Source: Norana najaformis
Taxonomy: Eukaryota > Annelida > Clitellata > Crassiclitellata > Hormogastridae
NCBI GenBank assembly: GCA_964023275.1
Contig: OZ029913.1
Span: 39,434,757 to 39,498,756 of the forward strand
Reading direction: 5' to 3'
DNA length: 64,000 nt
The notes under the pieces were generated by a model, which did not search any database, had not been told where the DNA came from, and worked only from the letters and a program-made list of their open reading frames with translations. Below are positions 59,101-60,747 of this stretch, in pieces. The first letter of the stretch is position 1; each line of letters begins with the position of its first letter. The translations under genes were made by a program, and so were the position numbers.

Positions 59101-60747
59101 AACACATAGGATTGGGGTTCAAACCTCTCCAGGACTGAAAGTTATTTCAAGATTTCTTTTCAATCAATCAGTATGTAAATAGTTTAGAAAAAATTTATCC
59201 TGGACTTCAAAATAACAGAGCTTGGTGACGGTTCCATTTTAACAATGCTTTGCATGACTGTTGTCAGAAAAAGATGACAGTCTGACCCTTAAATTCTTTG
59301 ACTGCTGATGAGTCATGTTCTTTAGTAATGTGCACTAAGAAGACCAGTAAAAATCAGCTGGTTTGCCTTTCACCAGAGCATCAATGGTTCAAATCCTGGT
59401 GGGTCATGTGAAAGTTACAATTTGTTCTTCAGACGTCTAATTAGCAATGACCTGGGTCTGGATCTGGGACTCAACAGTTGCAACTGCTGAGTCACTGTTT
59501 CACTCAGAAGATGTACAACATCAGAACCGAACGTACAACATCAGAAGCAAAGACCGACTCATGCTTCAAAAACCTCAGAACCAAATTATGCTTCAACCTC
59601 AGGATCAAACCATGCTTCAAACCCTGGACCATGTCACTAAGTGACATATGTACAAAAACAACAAAAAACTGTAAACAGACAGTCTGAAAACTACACAGCA
59701 GCCTCCTTACAAAACTACCTTCCAGAACCACATCAAATTCCATAGTATAACACAGGCACAAGAAAACTCTGGCCCGTAGGCCAAATTTCCCCTGCGGTGT
59801 CGTTTCAGTTGGCCTGCAGGTTGACTTGAATTTAAAATGTCTGCACGCTACAGTCCAATATTTGTTTGCATTTTCAGGATGTGAAGTTATTAATTTTTGC
59901 TTTTTTGCAACTTTCTCTTCACTATTAGTGGTTCTTTATGTCTTACAATGAAGTTCAAGAAAGCAAAAACTGGAAGATGAAGGCAGGCGCTTCAGACAAG
60001 TTTGGACAAAAGCATTGTTTCGTGATGGTGAGTGGCAGCTCAAGTGGCTGCAGTGCAAGGAGTCTGTTAGTGCAGTAAAACTGCATAATGTTCCGAAGCA
60101 TCTGACAATTCTAAACATAAAATGTTCAAAACTGGTACGGTTGGAGCTAGCTTACATACAAGAAAATTTTAAAATGAGACTTGAAAAGTGCAAAGACTCT
60201 TCAAGAAAGCTGCAACGGCATATGATGCTGGTTTGCAAGCTAGCTATAGTAACTACAACATAACATGTTTTATTGCACCTGGAAAACACTACATCATTTA
60301 CAAGCTCAATGGAACAGTGCAACAGGAGCCAGATAACGAGCTAGAAGCTTATACAAGACTAGACTCCTACTGCTAGTTAACAGTACTTCATTGTTCTAAA
60401 TTGTAATTGTATTCTACACCCGAGTTAAATTTTGGATTCATGTTATATCAGAATTTATATCATGTATAAACCTCACATTGAAAGGAGATTCAAGCTTAAT
60501 TACTGTCCAAACAAATAACTGCAGAATACGTACCGAACTTGACATGGCCGCGCGGCACAAATCGATTAATCACTGCTGTCAGAATCAATCCCAGAACTCT
60601 TGAGTTGTAGTAGGTCAGATAGACAGTCCAAACAATGGCCCCACAAATTGAAATCAACAGCCAGTATAACGTCGACTGCGGTCCAAGCTCGTTCTCTAAA
60701 TCCTGAATTATGTTGCTGTTGTTGCCGGTGTTCCATTTTGACGCCAT
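205..60747 (-). CDS. BLTP1: BLTP1/KIAA1109/tweek ortholog, 52 exons found, 3' end outside window
   Basis: Bridge-like lipid transfer protein family member 1 is a giant rod-shaped protein with repeating beta-groove (RBG) units. In the known family it is anchored in the ER and moves phospholipids at ER-plasma membrane contacts, with roles in endocytosis and in phosphatidylethanolamine supply for GPI-anchor synthesis. The translation follows human KIAA1109 in order from the N-terminal membrane anchor to the segment DYMGSSIL near human residue 4,600 of about 5,005. Landmarks in order are YLTYYNSR, FRWW, GPWADRQR, CGCLGGC, LADAQ, IPQHP, DLLNHLVFVQKVFMK, LNYKNAYEYWNEQRMAL, GKCVLHP, SSFPVDVVVY and MNMSNVMGN-like. 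Exon phases agree throughout except between exons 3 and 4. Serine-rich linkers sit in the large exons 20, 23, 26-28 and 40. The C-terminal part, which carries the plasma-membrane-facing end, is off the left edge. Confidence 0.95.
420..600. repeat. TAAGT/GTCA-rich minisatellite, left part
   Basis: Repeated units of the type AGTCAGTCAGTCAGTAAGTTACAA. The same units resume at 1407-1500 and about 1590-1680, after the LINE. Confidence 0.7.
600..1406 (+). mobile_element. L2/CR1-like LINE, 5'-truncated
   Basis: The reverse transcriptase C-terminal reading begins NKLLLNPSKTESLPLGSSQQ. It continues with several stops to the 3' UTR (GCAACCATCAGCTGATTCC...TGCACATTACAATAATGGC) and a GATTAGGTTAGATTAG tail. 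A TAAGT/GTCA minisatellite flanks both sides. Confidence 0.8.
1860..2017 (-). CDS. BLTP1: BLTP1 exon 51
   Basis: Codes LKSQGRLSIDSRGYKNMKIL and GGSKLDARGGIIGGNIEL (human LKSQGRLSVGSNRDREISMSVGLGRSQLDSKGGVVGGTIDV). Confidence 0.95.
2085..2395 (-). mobile_element. LINE 3' part in intron 50
   Basis: Codes RKLTTHSVHSVCYLTSFRSK and LKTRLFQLLPCHSLTSGF, the reverse transcriptase end of the dispersed LINE, followed by its 3' UTR with GCACAAGGCATCAATCGATG in reverse. Confidence 0.75.
2396..2930. other. AT-rich intron stretch
   Basis: Very AT-rich, with scattered TAATAATATT and AATTATTATT strings. I see no coding or element signature here. Confidence 0.6.
2990..3230 (-). CDS. BLTP1: BLTP1 exon 50
   Basis: A linker, then NWETLVLFAVNLSQLDVVVN and MSNVMGNTT (human WETLVVFAINLKQLNVQMNMSNVMGNTT). 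Donor GTCAGT is set by phase and lies in a short tandem repeat. Confidence 0.93.
3231..3959. other. Intron 49, with an unexplained open frame
   Basis: On the minus strand, 3811-3575 is open for 78 codons and reads protein-like (DLEWTCLNGSPESSW, PVPDLDKEYVWSDRWV). I recognise no family. It is not needed by the BLTP1 model and may be a fragment of an unlisted element. Confidence 0.3.
3960..4091 (-). CDS. BLTP1: BLTP1 exon 49 (linker)
   Basis: A serine-rich linker with FNKVPSARSARKWHVEKRAA. Conservation is low here, as expected; the call rests on phase, splice sites and position. Confidence 0.8.
4926..5078 (-). CDS. BLTP1: BLTP1 exon 48
   Basis: Codes VCDIGSASFKYDMRRLLEIL, then AFPKAWYRRSLARRMFLG, nearly identical to human. 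Confidence 0.96.
5270..5630 (+). mobile_element. AT-rich tract and LINE 3' end in intron 47
   Basis: An (AAT)n-rich tract at 5276-5400 precedes LINE 3' sequence: TGCTTACCCACCATAGCCTG, GACTTGAAGCAACCATCGACTG, then a variant tail of TAGAACAGAA units at 5571-5625. Confidence 0.65.
5762..5977 (-). CDS. BLTP1: BLTP1 exon 47
   Basis: Codes SRKDSLSLNVEFVKVNISRS RR in outline (human GRKDSLSINLEFVKVSLSRIRR). The donor GTCGGT is weak but is the only phase-consistent site. Confidence 0.88.
5978..6231. repeat. Degenerate GATTAG satellite forming all of intron 46
   Basis: The intron is made almost wholly of variants of AGATTAGATTAG. On the transcribed strand these read TCTAATC, and the acceptor TCTAATCGTAG is part of the array. 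Confidence 0.75.
6232..6441 (-). CDS. BLTP1: BLTP1 exon 46
   Basis: Codes LSVTACLNDFSLYIFHPYGG (human LSFTACMSDFSLYVFHPYGA). Of two adjacent AGs, the downstream one (GGTGGCAG) is chosen because only it keeps phase. Confidence 0.93.
6480..6912. repeat. Polypurine tract of about 430 bp in intron 45
   Basis: The plus strand is almost entirely A and G (GAAGGGAAAGGAGGAGAT and similar), so the transcript is a long polypyrimidine run ending about 40 bases before the exon 46 acceptor. Confidence 0.85.
7075..7140. repeat. ATGC/ATGT microsatellite
   Basis: Alternating ATGCATGCATGTATGTATG units in intron 45. Confidence 0.8.
7396..7656 (-). CDS. BLTP1: BLTP1 exon 45
   Basis: Codes SLVSSSNYAYSSFPVDVVVY, then FTCLPVSRVECLLRMPSLDV, almost identical to human. 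The donor is GTAAGC. Confidence 0.96.
7765..8130 (+). mobile_element. LINE 3' part in intron 44
   Basis: Contains GATGTCATTCAGGTCTGGGC, then TTGCTTGAAAATGACCACTGAC and AACAGCGCCGTAGAAGTTTC, the LINE reverse transcriptase end and 3' UTR. A degenerate CTTAC-rich minisatellite follows to 8369. Confidence 0.7.
8370..8466 (-). CDS. BLTP1: BLTP1 exon 44
   Basis: Codes EMLISPALLDFLEQAIEPIP (human EMVISPCLLDFLEKALETIP). Donor GTAAGG gives the one-base overhang required by exon 45. No stand-alone long reading frame marks it. Confidence 0.92.
8708..8748. repeat. Perfect 19-bp inverted repeat beside exon 43 donor
   Basis: The arms at 8708-8726 and 8730-8748 are perfect reverse complements around a 3-base loop and contain ATTACGTCCTGTGA. 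Confidence 0.95.
8771..8986 (-). CDS. BLTP1: BLTP1 exon 43
   Basis: Begins VHYNSK and ends KKANLYAWLSLQQLPE (human KTAKLYAWVALQSLPE). A perfect 19-bp hairpin lies 22 bases into the following intron. Confidence 0.94.
9040..9765 (+). mobile_element. Two LINE 3' ends in intron 42
   Basis: One copy at about 9040-9240 ends in CAATTAGATAC; a second, at about 9395-9765, codes a reverse transcriptase end and finishes with GTTTACTGCTTAGATTAGATTATG. Confidence 0.7.
10020..10470. repeat. About 60-bp minisatellite in intron 42
   Basis: Roughly seven diverged units share CATTCTCAAAAAGCCAAAAAGTA, GGCTAA and TGTAATCTATA. The rest of 10470-11120 shows nothing I recognise. Confidence 0.75.
11127..11160. promoter_or_regulatory. 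Three CRE-type palindromes
   Basis: TGACGTCA occurs at 11127-11134, 11140-11147 and 11153-11160, exactly 13 bp apart. This is the consensus CREB/ATF site. Confidence 0.5.
11830..12135. repeat. About 80-bp minisatellite next to exon 42
   Basis: Four units share ACCAATACCAGAAACTGACC, then an ACCATA or ACCACAT block and TTGTAATCATA. The array ends about 12 bases from the exon 42 donor. Confidence 0.7.
12147..12318 (-). CDS. BLTP1: BLTP1 exon 42
   Basis: A basic linker, then TIFFLPGVDVK, matching human TVFYIPGVDVK and continuing into VHYNSK of the next exon. Confidence 0.92.
12573..12809 (-). CDS. BLTP1: BLTP1 exon 41
   Basis: A proline/serine linker, then VDFELDVKVGIDSGKCVLHP (human IDFELDIRVEIDSGKCVLHP). 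The donor GTTTGT is weak, but the phase is consistent. Confidence 0.93.
12840..13245 (-). mobile_element. LINE tail and 3' end in intron 40
   Basis: TCTAATCTAATC tails at 12845-12900 and 13060-13100, then the LINE 3' UTR in reverse (GACTTCTATGGTGCTGTTGT, CCATAATCCATTGGA). Confidence 0.65.
13371..14424 (-). CDS. BLTP1: BLTP1 exon 40 with coiled-coil segment
   Basis: Begins FCLRFADDFQVSWDDWKPD, followed by VPHGTYEVCSRT and GIDIHLDTNIGKRLSAIGST, all conserved. A long charged helix (EMNEQAKLVQDLHQLRAS onward, about 13820-14010) matches the human REL-NEQAKVIDDLKKL segment and is likely coiled coil. A basic KLKRQSVKASAIKDKLGLG block (human SSMRAASLKDKWGLG) and a Ser-rich tail follow. Confidence 0.95.
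14670..15600 (-). mobile_element. Longer copy of the dispersed LINE in intron 39
   Basis: Minus-strand readings NKLLLSPSKIKFFLLGTSQQ and HIKPIVHSLDWLPTELRIQF are the LINE reverse transcriptase. The 3' UTR and a TTCTATTCTATTCTATG tail lie at 14670. The stretch 15600-16290 shows nothing I recognise. Confidence 0.8.
16291..16408 (-). CDS. BLTP1: BLTP1 exon 39
   Basis: Codes GAALVLTLESTQISACSYGS and LVSKGKF, matching human SALVLTIESTLITACSSESLVSKGHF. Confidence 0.95.
16732..16949 (-). CDS. BLTP1: BLTP1 exon 38
   Basis: Codes AVLVWLNYKNAYEYWNEQRM and LGTLFLQLTVDDLGMCLPM, nearly identical to human. Confidence 0.96.
17069..17147. repeat. CTT/CAT trinucleotide microsatellite
   Basis: CTTCTTCTTC followed by about 20 CAT units in intron 37. 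Confidence 0.9.
17687..18480 (-). mobile_element. L2/CR1-like LINE with (ATT)n tail, C-terminal RT open
   Basis: Minus strand 18479-17997 is open for 160 codons: TVRNLGVRFDSCMTMSAHVN, FIISRVDYCNSLLAGLP, LHWLHIPQWITYKLCLITYK. The end motif GPTAWNSLPENV follows at about 17880. The 3' tail GGCGCTATATAAATTGTC and (TTA)n at 17688-17725 is classic for this clade and differs from the GATTA-tailed family. Confidence 0.88.
18640..18736 (-). CDS. BLTP1: BLTP1 exon 37
   Basis: Codes KDQEALLIALKRPIIFVLPA AFDK in outline, matching human REAVLITLNRPIVYAQPVAFD. The donor is GTAAGT. Confidence 0.93.
19227..19538 (-). CDS. BLTP1: BLTP1 exon 36
   Basis: Codes GIQITATTPTMNAVRLETSV, then IELELSNRIQ and VDLNLALGTI, as in human. 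It is 104 codons. Confidence 0.96.
19909..20037 (-). CDS. BLTP1: BLTP1 exon 35
   Basis: Codes EVNEVVQKVSGVDQPVPLWG, matching human EVNEVIQKVSGGEQPIPLW. It is 43 codons. Confidence 0.95.
20081..21095 (+). mobile_element. Tigger/pogo-like Tc1-mariner transposon, deleted
   Basis: Terminal inverted repeats CAGTAAAACTTCATTATAACG (left) and its counterpart CAGTAAAATCGTTATAATGAAC (right, reversed) are flanked by TA on both sides. A reading frame from 20536, broken near 20602, ends in SMKDFF, like the tail of pogo/Tigger transposases. At 1,015 bp it lacks most of the catalytic domain. Confidence 0.85.
21383..21628 (-). CDS. BLTP1: BLTP1 exon 34
   Basis: Codes SASIDLPPIHIFAEYRQHD and FEHILTTDLLNHLVFVQKVF, the latter almost identical to human. 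The donor is GTATAG. Confidence 0.96.
22235..22425. repeat. About 48-bp tandem repeat in intron 33
   Basis: Units share CATGCAGACATT, ACATTCC and AGAAATA(T/C)C, four diverged copies. Confidence 0.65.
22640..24291 (+). mobile_element. Ty3/gypsy retrotransposon relic, Gmr1-like domain order
   Basis: On the plus strand, opposite to the host gene, an integrase core comes first: PLVDTPF, then EPRPCRGNRYILT, then PFELMFGRNVRGPIGIL by 23180. Its C-terminal part runs to about 23640, interrupted by a hairpin insertion. Next is a linker, then SDVSGKNDLVEHTKLT, VEPVRSKAYPIPYN, and a reverse transcriptase start (NGIIARSESAYPASLVVV, FCKGYWQI) ending near 24291, where a LINE is inserted. Integrase before reverse transcriptase is the order of Gmr1-type elements. 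Several stops and frameshifts make it inactive. Confidence 0.8.
23480..23601. repeat. 49-bp inverted repeat (hairpin) within the gypsy relic
   Basis: The arm ACTGACATCTGTATCCTGTA... at 23480-23528 is the near-perfect reverse complement of 23553-23601, around a 24-base loop. It splits the integrase C-terminal reading. Confidence 0.9.
24292..24545 (+). mobile_element. L2/CR1-like LINE 3' end nested in the gypsy relic
   Basis: Starts with SFSVAEPRFRNSVP, the conserved end of the LINE reverse transcriptase, directly after the gypsy MPF motif. It ends with the shared 3' UTR (CTGATGCCTTATGCATTA). Confidence 0.75.
25300..25735 (-). mobile_element. LINE 3' part in intron 33
   Basis: The 3' UTR in reverse (GACTTCTACAGAGCCGCTAC, CACTTCAAGTGAAACC) continues into the reverse transcriptase end (WNSLP region in reverse). 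Confidence 0.7.
25985..26074 (-). CDS. BLTP1: BLTP1 exon 33
   Basis: Thirty codons: SSGITGAKARFTIDLPTHSL SFSSR in outline (human GMTGAQTRFTFELPNHRLRFTSK). The donor is GTAAGT. Confidence 0.92.
26671..26914 (-). CDS. BLTP1: BLTP1 exon 32
   Basis: A Pro/Gln-rich linker with a glutamine run precedes KPIVIHFKAQLQGLTIGASL and LPSLKAQYK (human KPIVLKFSAMLDGIAIGAALLPSLKAEYK). Confidence 0.95.
27476..27688 (-). CDS. BLTP1: BLTP1 exon 31
   Basis: Codes GKSQGLYSS and VVSVDIPQHPVALHTMVVHS, matching human AKSQALYSA and ISINIPQHPATLHSMMVRS. Its acceptor TTCTTTTCCAG lies in a 39-bp unit repeated three times. Confidence 0.95.
27684..27800. repeat. 39-bp tandem repeat containing the exon 31 acceptor
   Basis: Three units starting at 27684, 27723 and 27762, each with GTTCTGGAAAAGRACA and AGCTCTTAAAA. 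The first unit overlaps the exon 31 start. Confidence 0.9.
28722..28815 (-). CDS. BLTP1: BLTP1 exon 30
   Basis: Codes SSATLSIGHTMIVLLEGIQT, matching human ETCATAHIGGVNIVLLEGI. Acceptor TACAG and donor GTGAGT keep phase with both neighbours. Confidence 0.9.
29384..29533 (-). CDS. BLTP1: BLTP1 exon 29
   Basis: Codes PLVVFGVAKVQRIHISAHLS and GLKLEAELQGC, matching human TLIVFGIGMVNRTHLEADIGGL. It contains no long reading frame of its own beyond the exon; it was placed by phase and homology. Confidence 0.92.
29735..30030 (-). mobile_element. LINE 3' end and another dispersed repeat in intron 28
   Basis: A LINE 3' end in reverse at about 29735-29900, then a unit TTTATATAGTGCCTTTTGACAA...AGATCTAAAGAGGTGTGACTTG that recurs at 45885-46050. 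Confidence 0.55.
30076..31348 (-). CDS. BLTP1: BLTP1 exon 28
   Basis: Begins VLFKPLLRAMGLQ (human VVFKPLLSHTG), followed by LNALRVEIVDS, VNFNVNCQSITQHVNMSLLR and LVHQFVTMI, all conserved. A charged run (EKDKEKEKDKERD) and a long Ser-rich linker follow. CWRTLYHLLDLYSMM matches human CWQNMYKLLNFYSLI. Confidence 0.95.
31390..32115 (-). mobile_element. LINE with N-terminal RT piece, internal deletion, intron 27
   Basis: From 32115 leftward, KVIGKMVIQQMVCYLEASDL and VPKLQTGFRKGYSAETILLR are reverse transcriptase block 1, then DLSVVFDMV. It then jumps to the C-terminal SFVPAPKLWNSL-like end and 3' UTR with TCTAATC tail at 31395. Confidence 0.8.
32152..32666 (-). CDS. BLTP1: BLTP1 exon 27
   Basis: Proline/serine-rich linker, then EDMYRWMQ (human FYNWMSN), then AFQLADAQ leading into the next structured block (human AVQLADAQ). 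The donor is GTAAGT. Confidence 0.92.
33060..33112 (-). mobile_element. Dispersed-repeat tail abutting exon 26 donor
   Basis: The intron 26 start GTATGTATCTGAGTATTTGTGTAGC matches, in reverse, the CTCAGATACATAC tail seen at 42520-42555, 53570-53590 and elsewhere. Confidence 0.6.
33113..33515 (-). CDS. BLTP1: BLTP1 exon 26 (linker)
   Basis: Low-complexity, Gly/Ala/Ser-rich linker with NFEVIDEKTSLLK near its start, comparable to the human EHTMLLEG region. The donor GTATGTATCTGAG runs straight into a dispersed-repeat tail. Confidence 0.88.
34746..34979 (-). CDS. BLTP1: BLTP1 exon 25
   Basis: Codes SKYNRITRQSKMLQEDPSCQ and TVKKGILVLTRQWKN (human LKKGLVALARQWMK). It is 78 codons. Confidence 0.95.
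36006..36113 (+). repeat. Dispersed repeat, third copy of the 61.8/62.5-kb element
   Basis: CGTAATCTCGAGATTTCTACAG through AACAAAATCGATAGGCAAAA matches 62478-62592 almost base for base. Confidence 0.85.
36290..36390 (+). mobile_element. LINE 3' end fragment in intron 24
   Basis: CAGTGACCATCGACTGATAT, GCATTATTACTCTGGCACTATA, then GATCAGATC, a decayed copy of the LINE 3' end. Confidence 0.55.
36399..36579 (-). CDS. BLTP1: BLTP1 exon 24
   Basis: Codes NLLSTATPAINSWMNP and VCAVMACIMTDALEMQGIHM, matching human LLSTATPAVGAWLVP and AVMGCIMTEALE. Both flanking introns carry the same minisatellite. Confidence 0.95.
36994..38045 (-). CDS. BLTP1: BLTP1 exon 23
   Basis: About 350 codons. Begins INVCILQASLVEE (human VNLCLLQASVEE), contains LNVARIHFQLRR, KVLFTF and GFIMFECGMENINLK, and ends FKTVWFNFAAPPPSPRKRK (human KEIWFSFAAP). 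The donor is GTAAGT. Confidence 0.95.
38775..39060 (-). mobile_element. LINE 3' end fragments in intron 22
   Basis: AATGACTTCCATAGCACCATAATCATAATGCACAATGCATCAACAG and a second AATGCACAAGGCATCAATCA copy, in pieces, with TCTAATC tails. The stretch 38046-38770 shows nothing I recognise. Confidence 0.6.
39082..39382 (-). CDS. BLTP1: BLTP1 exon 22
   Basis: Starts RYLEAVTPVLASLSPSTIVD (human RYIEAMVHCASTRHPAAIVD). A highly basic, histidine-rich linker with a HHHH run follows. The acceptor is TTCCAG. Confidence 0.93.
39904..39997 (-). CDS. BLTP1: BLTP1 exon 21
   Basis: Codes MTAVVNLKGSVDIMISPLML EAL in outline, matching human TAIVEVKGTVDVVLTPLVAEAL. The donor is GTCGGA. Confidence 0.9.
40322..42308 (-). 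CDS. BLTP1: BLTP1 exon 20 (largest exon)
   Basis: About 662 codons. The first third is structured: NLHSHS, WLEAGGVSLGPIVIDAVLA, then the cysteine motif CGCLGGCQFFG that marks the family. The remainder is a serine-rich, probably disordered linker ending in a conserved LHEGFTTNLM-like strand. It ends with one leftover base before donor GTAAGG. Confidence 0.95.
42588..42833 (-). CDS. BLTP1: BLTP1 exon 19
   Basis: Codes CPTADDIKYRITRLSVDCVD and VYLVESGSALNV, matching human CPTSDDLKYTMIRLAVDGAD. It is 82 codons. Confidence 0.95.
42850..43320. repeat. About 60-bp minisatellite filling intron 18
   Basis: Seven to eight units share TTGTATTCTAAAGTTAGAATAGGATCA and ACAGAGAATC. The array spans almost the whole intron between exons 18 and 19. 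Confidence 0.85.
43324..43500 (-). CDS. BLTP1: BLTP1 exon 18
   Basis: Codes DGHLTLSGLQIRGHAMFSHE and GLPLDSETLEYAWL, nearly identical to the human protein. It is 59 codons. Confidence 0.96.
43514..43655. repeat. About 53-bp tandem repeat in intron 17
   Basis: Three units of the type GGCTCTATATAAATGCCTAGTTAAATG. Confidence 0.7.
43806..43950 (+). mobile_element. tRNA-derived SINE-like element
   Basis: TGGCCGAGTGAC resembles a tRNA A box and AGGTTTAAATCC a B box, followed by a common GTGCGAAATTGACATT tail. Related pieces lie at about 50480-50580 (minus), 59060-59160, 59350-59425 and 63465-63545 (plus). Confidence 0.55.
44027..44164 (-). CDS. BLTP1: BLTP1 exon 17
   Basis: Codes GPQCPCVFLERLVFEMDKRY, matching human GPECPTAFLERLCFEMKKGF. 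It is 46 codons with donor GTAGGG. Confidence 0.95.
44235..44494 (+). mobile_element. LINE 3' end with long GATTA tail in intron 16
   Basis: AAACGACCAGCAACTGATACC, TGCATTATAACAACGGCTC, then nearly 200 bp of AGATTAGATCAGATTAG variants reaching the exon 16 donor side. Confidence 0.7.
44495..44692 (-). CDS. BLTP1: BLTP1 exon 16
   Basis: Codes ENYFGEDIKFTDFEQ and FDPRRYRPLHVRVLLMLHDV; human has KENYFGEDDMYMDFEE. It is 66 codons, phase 0 at both ends. Confidence 0.95.
45253..45586 (-). CDS. BLTP1: BLTP1 exon 15
   Basis: Codes DGWVDVWTTPIAALSIGYVY, an acidic/proline linker, then DQITVEIEIGPSVCYAYGSL. It matches human GWVECWTVPSVMLTIDYTW and MELSPDSQITLYGPLL. Confidence 0.93.
45645..46050 (-). mobile_element. 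LINE 3' ends in intron 14, one nested in another repeat
   Basis: One copy at about 45645-45830. A second short copy at about 45953-46020, with (TTA)n tail, splits the dispersed repeat whose intact form lies at 29935-30045. Confidence 0.65.
46132..46298 (-). CDS. BLTP1: BLTP1 exon 14
   Basis: Codes GESAEARMYLPETN and EKKWRKVCQK, matching the human GEDVDLHLFLPD and KPKWRNVTQ regions. The donor is GTACAT. Confidence 0.92.
46440..46575 (+). mobile_element. Antisense LINE 3' end abutting exon 13 donor
   Basis: CAGAAGTGACCAATGCTAGATG, GCACTATGAAAATGC and CAGATTAGATTAGATTTG end within a few bases of the GTTGAG donor. Confidence 0.65.
46577..46674 (-). CDS. BLTP1: BLTP1 exon 13
   Basis: Codes AHLAVCGDTFDLTFDLPFID. 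The donor GTTGAG is followed within about 15 bases by an antisense LINE tail. Confidence 0.9.
46860..47600. mobile_element. LINE 3' ends in introns 11 and 12
   Basis: A plus-strand copy at about 46860-47065 (CACTTGAAGCAACCGTCAATTG) and a minus-strand copy at about 47415-47760 (GAAGTGAAACCATAG). They lie on either side of exon 12. Confidence 0.65.
47240..47395 (-). CDS. BLTP1: BLTP1 exon 12
   Basis: Codes DLIEDWSS and DILHFVPYTWHVSILLKEFE, close to human LIQDWSS and FSFVPYTW. The acceptor is TTGCAG and the donor GTACAT. Confidence 0.95.
48344..48461 (-). CDS. BLTP1: BLTP1 exon 11
   Basis: Codes IKYPQNWNDHQNWNVELTAC and the following KASGYLILHHKAFF. The acceptor is TTTCAG and the donor GTATTT. 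Confidence 0.93.
48736..48906 (-). CDS. BLTP1: BLTP1 exon 10
   Basis: Codes ETQAVHMNCKQGSYLEFTIP and TGQLMHVDMSTSLKFRSLLE, aligned with the human segments. The exon is exactly 57 codons. Confidence 0.95.
49388..49487. repeat. 50-bp perfect-like tandem duplication in intron 9
   Basis: GGGACTTCTCTTGTCCTTCA... is repeated at a 50-bp offset with one mismatch in view. The array ends 14 bases from exon 9. Confidence 0.95.
49502..49658 (-). CDS. BLTP1: BLTP1 exon 9
   Basis: Codes EFLWHFFYPPDYQ and VDILFTKNK. The acceptor is TTCCAG and the donor GTCTCT. A 50-bp tandem duplication lies just inside the following intron. Confidence 0.95.
50060..50201 (-). CDS. BLTP1: BLTP1 exon 8
   Basis: Codes WPCWGMDVKCGKNTDVSYGP followed by WADRQR, near identical to the human hallmark. 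The acceptor is CAACAG and the donor GTATGC. Confidence 0.95.
50625..50955 (+). mobile_element. LINE 3' part in intron 7
   Basis: GATCTCATTCAGGTCTAAACTT, ACTTGAAGCGACCATCAACTGACG, ATGATAACGGCGCTATAAAAGTC and a GATCAGATTAAATG tail. It is one of the best-preserved 3' ends. Confidence 0.75.
50963..51042 (-). CDS. BLTP1: BLTP1 exon 7
   Basis: Codes the conserved segment MGDGFVVLQSNDVDIYYYQD. The acceptor is TTTTAG and the donor GTTGTG. Confidence 0.93.
51471..51661 (-). CDS. BLTP1: BLTP1 exon 6
   Basis: Codes GRLVFGN, then YTTKPAS and DQFMHIVKCK, all close to the human protein. The acceptor is TTGCAG and the donor GTAAGT. Confidence 0.95.
52084..52150 (-). CDS. BLTP1: BLTP1 exon 5
   Basis: Codes MKLKANWEWRDLIPVIKIEV, matching human SSWRSLIPVIKVNVS. 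The acceptor is GGTGCAG and the donor GTAAGT. Confidence 0.92.
52345..52440 (+). repeat. Dispersed repeat with AATAAATAAATA tail
   Basis: TGTGCACCCTTGTCTTGCACCTCAGATTC...GTAATAAGCGCAACAAATAAATAAATA. Relatives lie at 16600-16700 and 28555-28625 (plus) and at 34495-34580 and 48085-48185 (minus). Confidence 0.65.
52450..52504 (-). CDS. BLTP1: BLTP1 exon 4 (acidic linker, tentative)
   Basis: The 55-bp segment reads GEDWFFEDEDDESTSCANL in the frame demanded by exon 5. The acceptor TTTTCTTCAG is good; the donor GTTGAT is weak. It needs one leftover base upstream while exon 3 leaves two, so a short exon of 3n+2 bases is probably missing between them. Confidence 0.65.
52925..53110 (+). repeat. Dispersed repeat of about 150 bp, family seen four times
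   Basis: CAGTGTACTGTCGGTGTACTCATTTTAT...GTTTGCTAAGGGG...GAGCAGAAATCT recurs at 63640-63790 (plus) and, decayed, at about 49165-49345 and 51145-51270 (minus). Confidence 0.7.
53325..53484 (-). CDS. BLTP1: BLTP1 exon 3
   Basis: Codes SETRLSIYLDSFELHVYNRS and the RLEKLFGLD motif that matches human RLQELFGLE. The acceptor is TTGTAG and the donor GTAAAA. It ends with two leftover bases, which do not fit the phase of the next recognised exon. Confidence 0.92.
53485..55312. other. Intron 2, mostly unexplained
   Basis: TTAACCCTTTGACTGCCAAAGGTGC at about 53668 looks like a piggyBac-type terminus, but no matching right end was found. The strings TATGTAAATAACTTTA at about 53800 and CATGTAAATAACTTTA at about 54520 are direct repeats. 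No exon was recognised. Confidence 0.35.
55313..55456 (-). CDS. BLTP1: BLTP1 exon 2
   Basis: Start of the chorein-like lipid-groove domain: SFSLSVLSGKVMFRDVHFI, then FRWW, all strongly conserved in the family. The acceptor is TTTCAG and the donor GTAAAT. It completes the split glycine codon from exon 1. Confidence 0.95.
56542..58712 (-). mobile_element. piggyBac-type DNA transposon, internally deleted
   Basis: TTAA sits at both outer edges (56538-56541 and 58713-58716), with imperfect terminal inverted repeats CCCTTAACCGACGAG and CCCAATACAGACGAG. On the minus strand, 58453-58226 codes an acidic N-terminus with the piggyBac-like LTDDEI. A frame-broken piece at about 58150-58060 resembles the start of the transposase core. 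The segment at about 57960-57820 carries the C-terminal cysteine-rich finger (CPKKAQYECEACKVALCKVL). Most of the catalytic core is missing. About 365-bp direct repeats fill 56620-57500. Confidence 0.85.
56620..57500. repeat. About 365-bp tandem repeat inside the piggyBac relic
   Basis: Two and a half copies share strings such as CTTATCAGATCTTGGT, TTTTCAGTGACAAC and CATAAATGAAGGAGATA at a spacing of about 365-371 bp. The third copy stops at about 57500. Confidence 0.8.
59753..60390 (+). mobile_element. hAT-like fragment with BED-finger remnant
   Basis: The left end CAGGCACAAGAAAACTCTGGCCC with GGCCAAATTT resembles hAT termini. From about 59980 one reading frame contains LKWLQCKESVSAVKLHNVPK, like the BED zinc finger (CxxC...H...H) of ZBED5/GTF2IRD2-type hAT-derived proteins. 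Stops and frameshifts follow, and no right end was seen. Confidence 0.55.
60534..60747 (-). CDS. BLTP1: BLTP1 exon 1: start codon and membrane anchor
   Basis: Codes residues 1-71 plus one base. The ATG has a strong Kozak context (ACCATGG), and an in-frame TAA lies 14 codons upstream at 60787-60789, so this start is well supported. A hydrophobic helix (WLLISICGAIVWTVYLTYY) is the expected ER anchor, followed by the family motif YNSR-x-LGLILT. The donor is GTACGT. Confidence 0.95.
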
